Source: SVQP01 sp045587385 (GTDB lineage Bacteria > Bacillota > Clostridia > Oscillospirales > CAG-272). Taken from it: a stretch of DNA of 64,000 bases. The stretch's first letter is position 1; every line of letters begins with the position of its first letter. This document shows, one piece after another, positions 25,784-33,651 of the stretch. The stretch is taken from contig JAZNCE010000048.1 of assembly GCA_045587385.1 (NCBI GenBank), forward strand, positions 1-64,000, read 5' to 3'. A program made the position numbers and the translations under genes. The notes below the pieces were generated by a model that saw only the letters and a program-made list of their open reading frames with translations, searched no databases and had not been told where the DNA came from.

Positions 25784-27856
25784 TCAATGAATCTGCGTGC
25801 CAGTGGGAACGCTGTCGTCTACAAAGATGACCTTGCAGCCGCAGGCGTTGTTGGTGGCAGCAAGCAGCATGCCCTGCGAATTGATGTTGCAAATTCTGTT
25901 CGGCTTTAAGTTCGCGATCACGATGATCTTTTTGCCGATCAGGGATTCGGGGGTGTACTCCGCCTTGATCGAGGACATGATGATTCTCTCGCCAATGCCG
26001 TCGTCCAAGGTCAGCTTAAGGCAAGCGTTGGACTTGCGCAGCGTTTCTGCCTTGAGGATCTTGCAAACGCGCAGATCGATCTTGTCAAAGTCTTCGATCA
26101 CGCACTGCTCCTTGACGGGCTGTACGGGATCTGCCTCGCCTCTGGGTGCTTCGGGCGCAGCGGGAGCAGCGGAAGCTTGCTCTGCGGGAGCTTCGCAAAC
26201 CTGGCAAGCCTGCTCAGCGGCAATTTCCGCCTCGGTCTTGGGGTAGGAGAAGTCCAAGAGGTGCACGTACTTGTCCGCGTCGATGGCGTACAGGAACAGA
26301 TACAGTCTGGGGCCCTGCTCCTTGTCGATCAGCAGCTTATATACGGTCTTGAAGAAGTTGCCCTGAATGCCCTTGATCTCCTTGGAGTCGGCAAGCTCGG
26401 GGTAAACCTGCTTGGGAATATCGTAAATGGCGGTATTGAGCTCGTCAAGCGTGTAGCCGCCCTTGGCGATATAGTCGTGCAGAAGGGCGATCTGCTGCTT
26501 TTCCTGCTCGGAGAGCGCGTCAAATACCTCAAAGTTACGGGTCCGGCGCAGGCGATTGACCTGCTCGGGAGCGCACTGCTCCAGCCAGAACTTTGCTCTC
26601 TCCAGTCTGTCTGCAAACTGCTCGTACTTGTAGGGCATACCGATCTTTTCAAATACGGTCTCCAGGAGCGGTACGTTGAAGTCCACGATGGAGCCCAGCT
26701 GGACCAAAAGACCCATGGGAACGGTCTCGACGTGTCTGCCCTCGATCAGGCACTTTTCCATAATGGAGGCAGTTGCCTCGTTTGCCTTGCCCTCGCGGTA
26801 GTCGCTCAGCATCTTGTCAAACTCAAAATACTGGCGCAGAATGCCGTCGTCAAAGCAAATGTCGAACGCCTTAACGGGATCGGTCTTGGCGTACAGCCAG
26901 AGCAGCACCTCGGGCTGATACAGCTTGAGCATGGTCTCGGGGGTGAGGTTGATGCCCGAGGAAGAGGACATCTTGCCTGCCAAGCCCTTGATGCCGATGA
27001 ATTCGTAGCCCTGATACAGGGGTGCCTGGTGGTTAAATACCTTCTTGGCGATCTGCTTGGAGTTGTTGTAGGAGCCGGTGGGCGCGGAGTGGTCCTTTCC
27101 GCCGGGCTCGAAGTCAACGCCCTCGTGACGCCATCTCATTGCCCAGTCAACCTTCCAACCCAGCTTGCAGTTGTGATTTTCAAGGAAGTTGAAGTGACCG
27201 GAGTGACCGCAGCGGCAGGTGTAGTCTGCCTCGGTGCCGTCAGCGGAGAATGCGGTAATGGTGGTAAAGTCGGTGTGGCAAGCGTCGCAGAAAATGCTGA
27301 CGGGGCTGTAAGCTGCCTTCTCGGCGTCGTGCTCAGCCTTGAGCTCCTCTTCGCTCTTGCTCTTGTCCTTGGTCTTAAAGGAGTCAAGGATCTCAAAGAT
27401 CTCGCCGCGCTTCTGAATAGACTCCAGAATTGCATCAGCATATGCACCCGAGCGGTACAAATCAGCCTGATAGCGGCAGTCGAGCTTGATGCCGAAAGGC
27501 TCAATACCCTTTAAGAATTCGTCCTCAAAGTGCTTTGCGTAGTTTTCGTGGCAGCCCCAAGGGTCGGGAATATCCACGTAAGGGCAGCCGATGTATTTGT
27601 CGTAATCGTTGCCCACGACCGCCTGCACGTTTGCGGGGATCTTGCGGCAACGGTCGTATTCATCCCAGGAAATCAAAAGTCTTGCCTTTTTGCCTGCCTT
27701 TTCCAGTGCCTTTACCACGAACAAGGGGGTTGCCAGATCGCGGAAGTTACCAATGTGCACCGAGCCGGAGGGAGAAACACCGGCAGCGCAGACGTATTCA
27801 TCCTTATCGGGATTTTGCGCGATGATCTTTTTTGCGATTTCTTCTGACCAATGCAT
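25784..27856 (-). CDS. lysS: Class I lysyl-tRNA synthetase fused to a C-terminal tRNA-binding (EMAPII/Trbp111-type) OB domain
   Basis: The 690-aa protein charges tRNA-Lys. It is the archaeal-type class I LysRS, not the usual bacterial class II enzyme. It has SPSGSVHIGN (HIGN at 34-37) and KMSSSSG (from residue 295), the class I signatures, and a zinc-ribbon-like insert with CDACH and CRCGHSGH. An alpha-helical anticodon-binding part follows. After an Ala/Glu/Pro-rich linker (about 555-580), residues ~583-690 form an OB fold (FDKIDLRVCKILKAE, ANLKPNRICNINSQGMLLAA) as found at the end of MetRS and in Trbp111. ATG 27856 follows AAAGGAG by 7 nt. It has its own promoter and terminator. No second LysRS gene is in the window. 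Confidence 0.88.
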   Translation of the reverse strand: MHWSEEIAKKIIAQNPDKDEYVCAAGVSPSGSVHIGNFRDLATPLFVVKALEKAGKKARLLISWDEYDRCRKIPANVQAVVGNDYDKYIGCPYVDIPDPWGCHENYAKHFEDEFLKGIEPFGIKLDCRYQADLYRSGAYADAILESIQKRGEIFEILDSFKTKDKSKSEEELKAEHDAEKAAYSPVSIFCDACHTDFTTITAFSADGTEADYTCRCGHSGHFNFLENHNCKLGWKVDWAMRWRHEGVDFEPGGKDHSAPTGSYNNSKQIAKKVFNHQAPLYQGYEFIGIKGLAGKMSSSSGINLTPETMLKLYQPEVLLWLYAKTDPVKAFDICFDDGILRQYFEFDKMLSDYREGKANEATASIMEKCLIEGRHVETVPMGLLVQLGSIVDFNVPLLETVFEKIGMPYKYEQFADRLERAKFWLEQCAPEQVNRLRRTRNFEVFDALSEQEKQQIALLHDYIAKGGYTLDELNTAIYDIPKQVYPELADSKEIKGIQGNFFKTVYKLLIDKEQGPRLYLFLYAIDADKYVHLLDFSYPKTEAEIAAEQACQVCEAPAEQASAAPAAPEAPRGEADPVQPVKEQCVIEDFDKIDLRVCKILKAETLRKSNACLKLTLDDGIGERIIMSSIKAEYTPESLIGKKIIVIANLKPNRICNINSQGMLLAATNNACGCKVIFVDDSVPTGTQIH

Positions 27857-27912
27857 AAAAAGTCTCCTTTTATTTATCATAATTTGAATGTGTACATAAT
27901 AATTCATCTTAT

Positions 27913-27941
27913 AGTATAACACAATTTTTTGGCGCTGTCAA
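27913..27941 (-). promoter_or_regulatory. Sigma-A promoter for lysS
   Basis: On the minus strand TTGACA (27936-27941), 17 bp and TATACT (27913-27918). The leader is only about 50 nt, too short for a T-box. Confidence 0.8.
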
Positions 27942-28023
27942 TCGGTATGTTTGCTGATATTTTGCCTGCCGTGGTATATTTTTCGGGCATAAAAGAACGA
28001 AAGCGGCGCAAACTATGATTGGG

Positions 28024-28303
28024 TAGCCGTACGGGAATCGAACCGAATTGCCCGAGGGCGATGCATTTTCGCATCTTTCGGCGTGCTTTTACTCGCAAGA
28101 TTGGTATCTTGCTTCGCAAAATCTCACCAAAATCTATCAAAAATGCATTCGCCCTCGGGTGCGAGCAGTTTTGACGAAGCAGATTTTTTCTATCCCAAAA
28201 GCTTTTCCCGCAGGGCATACAGGCAGTATGTCCAAGGGGAACGCTGCAGGGATGGGGAAAATCTGCCCGTCAAAACCAACTTAGTTCGACTCCCGTACGG
28301 CTA
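28024..28303. mobile_element. 280-bp MITE-like element, copy 2
   Basis: Same length and orientation as copy 1 at 24953, with matching terminal inverted repeats and TA at both outer ends. The internal arms are better paired here (CCCGAGGGCGA with TCGCCCTCGGG). Short open frames inside it are by-products of the repeat and differ from any known protein. The two copies flank the lipoprotein and lysS genes as direct repeats. Confidence 0.8.
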
Positions 28304-28334
28304 CTGAACAAGCGAGTAAAGTAAAACTTCGCGG

Positions 28335-28817
28335 CTATTTTTCTTCCACGCGCTTGCCGGAAATGTGCTCGGGCGTCAATTTCAGCAGCAGCGTGCCCTT
28401 GGCAAAGCGGTTGATCTCGTGCGCAATAAACTTTTCATCACTTGTGAATTGTCGGCTCATTGCCGTGCAGATATGCGTTACACGATCCACGTCATGCACC
28501 ATTTCCACGCGCCCGAATACGATAACGCTGCGCACGTCCAGTGCCCAATCACCGGGGATGGGGGTTCCCTGCTCGGTCACGCAATAGCAGACCTTGTCCG
28601 ACCTGAGCAGCGAATCGGTGCGGTGGCTTTCGGTTCGTTTACCGGTATGGAAATACAGGCAGCCGTCCTCAGGATTATAGTAGTGGTTGATCGGTGTGGC
28701 ATAAGGATAGCCGTCATCCCCGTTGACGCTGAGCACACCGCGCTTTTGCTGGCGCAAGATATTGATGCATTCCTCTTTCGGCAGTTGCTTTCTTTGTCTG
28801 ACCATCAAACGAAACAT
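28335..28817 (-). CDS. Pyridoxamine 5'-phosphate oxidase-family FMN-binding protein
   Basis: The 160-aa protein has the split beta-barrel pattern of NimA/PPOX-like flavoproteins: an N-terminal helix with EECINILRQQKRGVLSV, then GYPYATPINHYYNPEDGCLYFHTG, and VIVFGRVEMVHD. Such proteins bind FMN or related cofactors and often reduce small molecules, sometimes nitroimidazoles. The specific role is open. AAGGAG precedes ATG 28817. It is transcribed divergently from the aldo/keto reductase. Confidence 0.82.
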   Translation of the reverse strand: MFRLMVRQRKQLPKEECINILRQQKRGVLSVNGDDGYPYATPINHYYNPEDGCLYFHTGKRTESHRTDSLLRSDKVCYCVTEQGTPIPGDWALDVRSVIVFGRVEMVHDVDRVTHICTAMSRQFTSDEKFIAHEINRFAKGTLLLKLTPEHISGKRVEEK

Positions 28818-28849
28818 AAGTGGACTCCTTTTGTCGATTTATCGGATAT

Positions 28850-28879
28850 AGTATAACATATAGGCGGCGGTTTCGTCAA
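28850..28879 (-). promoter_or_regulatory. Sigma-A promoter for the PPOX-family gene
   Basis: On the minus strand TTGACG (28874-28879), 18 bp and TATACT (28850-28855). Confidence 0.7.
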
Positions 28880-28885
28880 GCAATA

Positions 28886-28914
28886 TTGACACAGTTTTTG
28901 CATTGTGGTATAAT
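28886..28914 (+). promoter_or_regulatory. Consensus extended -10 promoter for the aldo/keto reductase
   Basis: TTGACA (28886-28891), 17 bp and TGG-TATAAT (-10 at 28909-28914), back to back with the PPOX promoter. Confidence 0.85.
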
Positions 28915-28946
28915 AGTGCCAATACATGTAAAGGACGGTGTCACTT

Positions 28947-30089
28947 ATGCAATACAGAAAATTAGGTAATACGGGGCTTATGGTCAGCGAGATCGGCGTG
29001 GGCGGCGAATGGCTGGAGCGACATAACGCCGAGGAAGTCAAGGCGGTCATGGACGCTTGCTATGCGCAAGGGATCAATATTGTGGACTGCTTTATGTCCG
29101 AGCCCAACGTGCGCACCAATATCGGTAACGCCATCAAGGACAATCGTGAGAAATGGATCGTGCAGGGACACGTGGGCTCTGCATGGCGCGACGGGCAGTA
29201 CGTGCGCACCAGAGATATGGACGAGGTCAAGGCGGCTTTTGCGGATCTTTTGGCAAGATTTCAGACAGATTATATTGATCTTGGCATGATCCACTTTGTA
29301 GATAAGCTTGAAGACTGGAAAACCGTGCTGGAGTGCGGATTTATGGATTACATGATCGAGCTTAAAGCAAGCGGTGCGATCAGACACATAGGACTTAGCA
29401 CGCACAACACTACCATAGCAAAACTTGCAGTCGAGCATGGCGCGGTGGAGGTCATTCTGTTCTCGCTCAACCCTGCATACGACCTGCTGCCGCCTACCGA
29501 GAACATTGACGATTTCTTTGTGGACGAATATGACGCAAAATTTGCGGGCATTGACCCCGAGCGCGCAAACCTGTACAAGCTTTGCGAGCAGAAGGGCGTG
29601 GCGATCACGGTCATGAAGGGACTTGGCGGCGGCAGACTGCTGGATGCCAAGCGTTCGCCTTTTGGTGTGGCACTCACGCCCGTGCAATGCCTGCACTATG
29701 CCCTGACAAGACCTGCCGTGGCAAGCGTGCTGATCGGTTTTGATAACGTGGCACAGATCCCCGCATCTCTTGCTTACGAAAGCGCGACCGAGGACCAAAA
29801 GGATTATGCCACCGTGCTTGCAAACGCACCCAGACACGCGTATAGCGGTCAGTGCACCTATTGCGGACATTGCAAGCCCTGCCCTGTCAATATTGATATT
29901 GCCATGGTCAACAAGCTCTATGACCTTGCGACCATGCAAGATGGCGTGCCTGCTTCGGTACGGGAGCATTATTGGGGTCTTGACGCACACGCAGACGATT
30001 GCCTTGCATGCGGCGCATGCGAGACAAGATGCCCGTTTGAGGTACCTGTCATCGAGAAGATGAAAACCACAGCGGAGTTGTTCAAGTAA
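28947..30089 (+). CDS. Aldo/keto reductase-like protein with two C-terminal 4Fe-4S motifs
   Basis: The 380-aa protein joins an aldo/keto reductase (beta/alpha)8 barrel (about residues 1-290) to a ferredoxin-like tail with CTYCGHCKPCPVNID and CLACGACETRCPFEVP, enough for two 4Fe-4S clusters. The family is widespread in anaerobes and is thought to link NAD(P)H oxidoreduction to iron-sulfur electron transfer. The usual catalytic Tyr is not obvious: VDCFMSEPNVR stands where VDTAxxYGxSE is expected. His in IHFVD is kept. ATG 28947 lies 11 nt after AAGGA; a GTG at 28938 is too close to that site. Confidence 0.83.
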   Translation: MQYRKLGNTGLMVSEIGVGGEWLERHNAEEVKAVMDACYAQGINIVDCFMSEPNVRTNIGNAIKDNREKWIVQGHVGSAWRDGQYVRTRDMDEVKAAFADLLARFQTDYIDLGMIHFVDKLEDWKTVLECGFMDYMIELKASGAIRHIGLSTHNTTIAKLAVEHGAVEVILFSLNPAYDLLPPTENIDDFFVDEYDAKFAGIDPERANLYKLCEQKGVAITVMKGLGGGRLLDAKRSPFGVALTPVQCLHYALTRPAVASVLIGFDNVAQIPASLAYESATEDQKDYATVLANAPRHAYSGQCTYCGHCKPCPVNIDIAMVNKLYDLATMQDGVPASVREHYWGLDAHADDCLACGACETRCPFEVPVIEKMKTTAELFK

Positions 30090-30099
30090 GATCAAGTCC

Positions 30100-30238
30100 A
30101 TACGATGAAAAGTTTTCGCCCGCCTTTTTCAAAAGGCGGCGCAGGTCAAGGGCGCGCAGCCCTTGTCGCGCCCGCAGGCGCGAAACACCTTACACGCCGT
30201 TTTTGGTTCTTTTTGCGGCAATTTTGCCAAAAAGAACG
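30100..30238. repeat. Highly structured intergenic segment
   Basis: Several stem-loops follow in a row: CCGCCTTTTTCAAAAGGCGG, CAAGGGCGCGCAGCCCTTG, a CGCGCCCGCAGGCGCG stem, and a GTTCTTTTTGCGGCAATTTT / CCAAAAAGAAC pairing. No open frame with a ribosome site is present. It resembles the structured intergenic repeats common in gut Clostridia, but only one copy is in this window. Confidence 0.5.
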
Positions 30239-30273
30239 GAATCAATTTCCTCACACAATATCCCAACATACAT

Positions 30274-30314
30274 GAAGAACCGAGGCTTGCGCCTCGGTTC
30301 TTCTCTGTTTTTAT
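30274..30314. terminator. Terminator between converging genes
   Basis: A perfect 13-bp stem (30274-30286 with 30291-30303) and TTGC loop, followed by TCTGTTTTT on the plus strand. It ends transcription from the aldo/keto reductase and may also serve the minus-strand gene ending at 30319. Confidence 0.8.
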
Positions 30315-30318
30315 AAAC

Positions 30319-30831
30319 TCAATTCTTATGTAACCGAGTCTTTTCCCATTTGCGCAGAACCAAAATCCACGCAATAAAGGAAAACGCCATAATCGGCAGC
30401 GAAACGGTCAGCACGGACAGGATCGAAAGAGGAAAGCTTTCGTACAGCTCAGCCCCAAGGAAAAGGCGGTTGATGGCGCCAAATGCTTTAGGAATGATAA
30501 TGGGCCAGATAGCAAAGCCTGCGCTGCACAGCCAGAAATCCACACTTTTAAGAGTATAACGTGCACTTTCCTTGAAACTCTTTTCCCTGCCCTCCATATA
30601 GGCAAAATATCCTGCTTTGTCCGAAGAACGGGCAACAGTCTTAAATACGACAGCGGTTACCATCATAAACGCGTACATCACAAGGGTCTTCCACAGGTTT
30701 TCGCCCGTGCTTTCCGCCTTGATAAACGTGCGCATGACGATCTGCAACACACCGATACACAAAAGCGAGCTAAGGAAATAACCACCGAACTGTATCACCG
30801 AATTAAGCAAAAATGTACCAACTTTTTTCAT
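30319..30831 (-). CDS. Four-helix membrane protein, unknown function
   Basis: A 170-aa protein with four hydrophobic segments and a basic C-terminus (RKWEKTRLHKN). No family was recognised. ATG 30831 is spaced 10 nt from AGGAG; the in-frame ATG 9 nt upstream sits directly on that site. It is about 60 bp downstream of another small membrane protein of similar length and helix pattern, on the same strand, so the two may be distant relatives or partners. Confidence 0.6.
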   Translation of the reverse strand: MKKVGTFLLNSVIQFGGYFLSSLLCIGVLQIVMRTFIKAESTGENLWKTLVMYAFMMVTAVVFKTVARSSDKAGYFAYMEGREKSFKESARYTLKSVDFWLCSAGFAIWPIIIPKAFGAINRLFLGAELYESFPLSILSVLTVSLPIMAFSFIAWILVLRKWEKTRLHKN

Positions 30832-30892
30832 GACAATCATTCTCCTATAAGATCATGCATGCTCTTGATCAACATATATCACTATACAGTCT

Positions 30893-31417
30893 TCAATCAC
30901 ATGATGATTCCCCATGCAACGCCTTGCGTTCTTTTTCTCTCTTTTTACGAGCAGACAAGCAACCCAAAAGCACCCCGAACGACGGGATCGCGGTGACGAT
31001 CAACGACGCAACCAGTACCGACCAAACGGATTGCTCAGTAATATCGCGAGCACCGGGAGAAATCAAGCGCGCAAGCGCATAGCCCTCGCTCAAGAAAATG
31101 TACACGTATTTGCTCCAGCACAGCAATACACATAATGCAAGGTGTGCTGCGGTCGGGATACAAATCATAGATAGCATTCCCTTTTTATCCAGCTTTGCAG
31201 CCTCATCGTTGCCTCTATATACAAAAAACAGAATTACAACCGATGTGGCAAGCAGTACAAGGAGCGTCACGAGGTTTTCGACAGTTTCCTTAACAGAGGA
31301 ATCCACATACATACCGCGAACGATATAAAGTGGAAGCATCGACACAAGGAATCCACCCCATAATGCGCCAATTCGGAATAATGTTGCGGCAATATATTGG
31401 GATATTTTGTGTTTCAT
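30893..31417 (-). CDS. Four-helix membrane protein, unknown function
   Basis: A 174-aa protein with four predicted helices and a basic/charged C-terminal tail (ARKKREKERKALHG). No conserved motif was recognised. GGGAG precedes ATG 31417. Same-strand neighbours are another small membrane protein downstream and the zinc-ribbon membrane protein upstream. Confidence 0.6.
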   Translation of the reverse strand: MKHKISQYIAATLFRIGALWGGFLVSMLPLYIVRGMYVDSSVKETVENLVTLLVLLATSVVILFFVYRGNDEAAKLDKKGMLSMICIPTAAHLALCVLLCWSKYVYIFLSEGYALARLISPGARDITEQSVWSVLVASLIVTAIPSFGVLLGCLSARKKREKERKALHGESSCD

Positions 31418-31449
31418 TCAACGGCTCCCTTCACACGTACTGTATATGT

Positions 31450-32055
31450 TCAGTCGCCTTGGACTATAACATCATGCATGCTTTTGATCAGCGTATGTCC
31501 GCAGGAATGGCATGCGGTCAGCTCGGCGCGGTTATCGTCGCCGCAGACCGGACATTCCACGTGGTCGCCTGCCATCTCGGGCAGCACCACGGTATGCTTG
31601 GCACCGTACAGGTGAAAGACGGTGTCACCGGGCTTATATTCTTCCATAAAGCCACCGCCCTGCGCTGCCTTATACTGCTTCTCCTTGCCGTCCGGCAGTT
31701 CGACAGTCAGATACACAAAGGTAGCAAGCGTTCTGGAATTGTATCGAGGAGAGCCTGCCAAACCCTTGATAGCTACGTATTCATTCTGAACGTGCACCTG
31801 CTTGACCTTTCCTACGAAGGTACGGTCAAACAAACAGAACGGCACGCGGGTAATGACAAACGGCAGCAGCATGGCAAGCACGTACGCACCGACGCGCACG
31901 GCGGGCGGTACCAGCTCGAAGATGCGCTCTCCGAACAGGTACATCGCTCCACCGAACGCGATCAGCAAAAGCACACACGGTGTGATTTTTTTGATCACCG
32001 CCCGGCGCACGTGACCGCGCAGGTCACGTGGCAAGCGGAGCTTTGGTTTTGACAT
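31450..32055 (-). CDS. Membrane protein with C-terminal zinc ribbon
   Basis: A 201-aa protein: a basic N-terminus, two hydrophobic helices (about 25-43 and 55-72), an extended beta-rich region, and a zinc ribbon made of CPVCG and CHSCG near residues 166-188. The beta-rich part (FVYLTVELPDGKEKQYKAAQ, PGDTVFHLYG) looks like an OB/NfeD-type fold, as often found beside flotillins, but this is only a resemblance. It starts 5 bp after the flotillin stop with no separate ribosome site, so translation is probably coupled. Confidence 0.65.
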   Translation of the reverse strand: MSKPKLRLPRDLRGHVRRAVIKKITPCVLLLIAFGGAMYLFGERIFELVPPAVRVGAYVLAMLLPFVITRVPFCLFDRTFVGKVKQVHVQNEYVAIKGLAGSPRYNSRTLATFVYLTVELPDGKEKQYKAAQGGGFMEEYKPGDTVFHLYGAKHTVVLPEMAGDHVECPVCGDDNRAELTACHSCGHTLIKSMHDVIVQGD

Positions 32056-32060
32056 GAGGA

Positions 32061-33521
32061 TTATTGATCGTTGTTAGCAGCTGCCTTACCGCCAACAAAG
32101 CCTGCAAGCATGCTCTTCAGGTCGATACCGACAGATTCTTCAAGGCTCTCGGTGATCTGATTTGCGGACGTCATAACGTCCTTAACAAGCTTTGCGGAGT
32201 TGCCTTCGCCGTACATCACGATCTTGTCGGTCTGTGCCAAGGGAGCGGCTGCGTTCTTGACGACCTCGGGCAGAGCGGTCAGGTACATATCCAGTACCGA
32301 AGCCTCGCCCATCTTCTTCTGTGCTTCTGCCTTCTTTTCGATGGCTTCTGCCTCTGCAAGACCAACGGCACGGATACCTTCTGCTTCCTTGAGCTTGGAG
32401 TAAGCAAGTGCGTCTGCAGTTGCCTTCTGAGCCAGAGCCTGCTGCTCCTGCTCGAACTTCTCTGCTTCTGCCATCTTCATCTTAGCCATAGCAGCCTGCT
32501 CTTCCTCAAAGCGGCGTGCCTCTGCTTCTCTCTGACGCTTGATCAGCTCAGCCTCAGCCTTCTTTTCAGCCTCGTACTTGAGCGCGTCTGCCTTCTTGCG
32601 GATCTCTGCGTCCAGTCTTCTTTCCTGCAGCGCGATCTCCTTTTCAGCAAGCTCGGCATCCTTTTCTCTTCTTGCAATGTCTGCGTCTGCAGCGGTGACC
32701 TCAATGGTCTTTCTCTGCTGCTCCTTCTGAATTGCGTATGCAGCGTCAGCCTCTGCCTGCTTGATGTCGGCATCCTTCTTCAGCTCTGCCTGACGGATCG
32801 CCAGCGAGGTATTCTGCTCGGAGATGCGCAGGTTGGTATTGACGGCAACCTTGTTCGCCTCTTCCTTTGCATTCGCTTCTGCAATGCTGATGTCTCTTGC
32901 AGCCTCAGCCTTTGCGATCTGAGCAGCCTTACGGATCTGCTCAACGTTGTCAATACCCATGTTCTCGATCGTGCCTGCGCCATCCTTGAAGTTCTGGATG
33001 TTGAAGTTTACGATCTCGATACCCAGCTTGCACATATCGGGTACTGCGTTTTCCTTGATCTTTTCTGCAACGATCTGACGCTCCTGGACCATTTCCTTCA
33101 GTCCTACAGAGCCCACGATCTCACGCATGTTACCTTCCAGCACCTGCGTGCAAAGGAAGATGAGCTGACGCTGATCCATAGCAAGCAGCGCTTCTGCTGC
33201 CTTGTTGATCAGCTCGGGGTCGGACGAGATTTTGATGTTCGCAACGCCGTCAACGCTGACGTTGATGAACTCGTTGGTGGGTACTGCCTCGCTGGTCTTT
33301 ACGTCAACCTGCATAACGTCCAGAGAAAGCTTGTCAAGTCTTTCAAAGAACGGCAGACGGAAGCCGGCTTTACCGATCAGCACTCTCTTCTTGGAGCGGA
33401 AGCCCGAGATGATGTAGGCTTTGTTCGGGGGTGCTTTGACGTACGCTGCTGCAAAGAACAACGCGATCAGTGCAACGACTGCTATTACAATAGCAATGAT
33501 AATGGTGGTGGGATCAGGCAT
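32061..33521 (-). CDS. Flotillin-family (SPFH) membrane scaffold protein
   Basis: The 486-aa protein has an N-terminal membrane segment (about 5-25), an SPFH/band-7 domain (about 28-200, with KAPPNKAYIISGFRSKKRVLIGKAGFRLPF) and a long Ala/Glu/Lys coiled coil (about 200-400). Its C-terminal tail is conserved in flotillins of the YqiK/Flot type. These proteins form membrane microdomains that gather signalling and transport proteins. AAAGGAGG precedes ATG 33521. It forms an operon with the zinc-ribbon membrane protein, which may be its partner. Confidence 0.88.
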   Translation of the reverse strand: MPDPTTIIIAIVIAVVALIALFFAAAYVKAPPNKAYIISGFRSKKRVLIGKAGFRLPFFERLDKLSLDVMQVDVKTSEAVPTNEFINVSVDGVANIKISSDPELINKAAEALLAMDQRQLIFLCTQVLEGNMREIVGSVGLKEMVQERQIVAEKIKENAVPDMCKLGIEIVNFNIQNFKDGAGTIENMGIDNVEQIRKAAQIAKAEAARDISIAEANAKEEANKVAVNTNLRISEQNTSLAIRQAELKKDADIKQAEADAAYAIQKEQQRKTIEVTAADADIARREKDAELAEKEIALQERRLDAEIRKKADALKYEAEKKAEAELIKRQREAEARRFEEEQAAMAKMKMAEAEKFEQEQQALAQKATADALAYSKLKEAEGIRAVGLAEAEAIEKKAEAQKKMGEASVLDMYLTALPEVVKNAAAPLAQTDKIVMYGEGNSAKLVKDVMTSANQITESLEESVGIDLKSMLAGFVGGKAAANNDQ

Positions 33522-33567
33522 GTTGATTTCCTCCTTTGATTAGTTGATTTTGTTCGCCTGTGAGTAT

Positions 33568-33596
33568 ATGATAGCATGCAGTCACATGATTGTCAA
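33568..33596 (-). promoter_or_regulatory. Promoter of the flotillin operon
   Basis: On the minus strand TTGACA (33591-33596), 17 bp and TGC-TATCAT (-10 at 33568-33573). Confidence 0.75.
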
Positions 33597-33651
33597 TACA
33601 TTTCAATGATTATGAATACGGATTTACAGATTGTTCATGCTGTGGTTATAT

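Noticed and set aside
25784..27856. Methionyl-tRNA synthetase because of the C-terminal tRNA-binding domain
   Set aside because: SPSGSVHIGN with KMSSSSG and the insert zinc ribbon are those of class I LysRS.
27857..27912. T-box riboswitch upstream of lysS
   Set aside because: The predicted leader is about 50 nt, with no specifier stem or antiterminator.
28048..28307. Two short plus-strand open frames within MITE copy 2
   Set aside because: They exist only because the repeat lacks stops; matching frames in copy 1 are shifted and no ribosome site is present.
32064..33539. 491-aa plus-strand frame opposite the flotillin gene
   Set aside because: Leu/Cys-rich shadow of the Ala/Glu coiled coil on the other strand.
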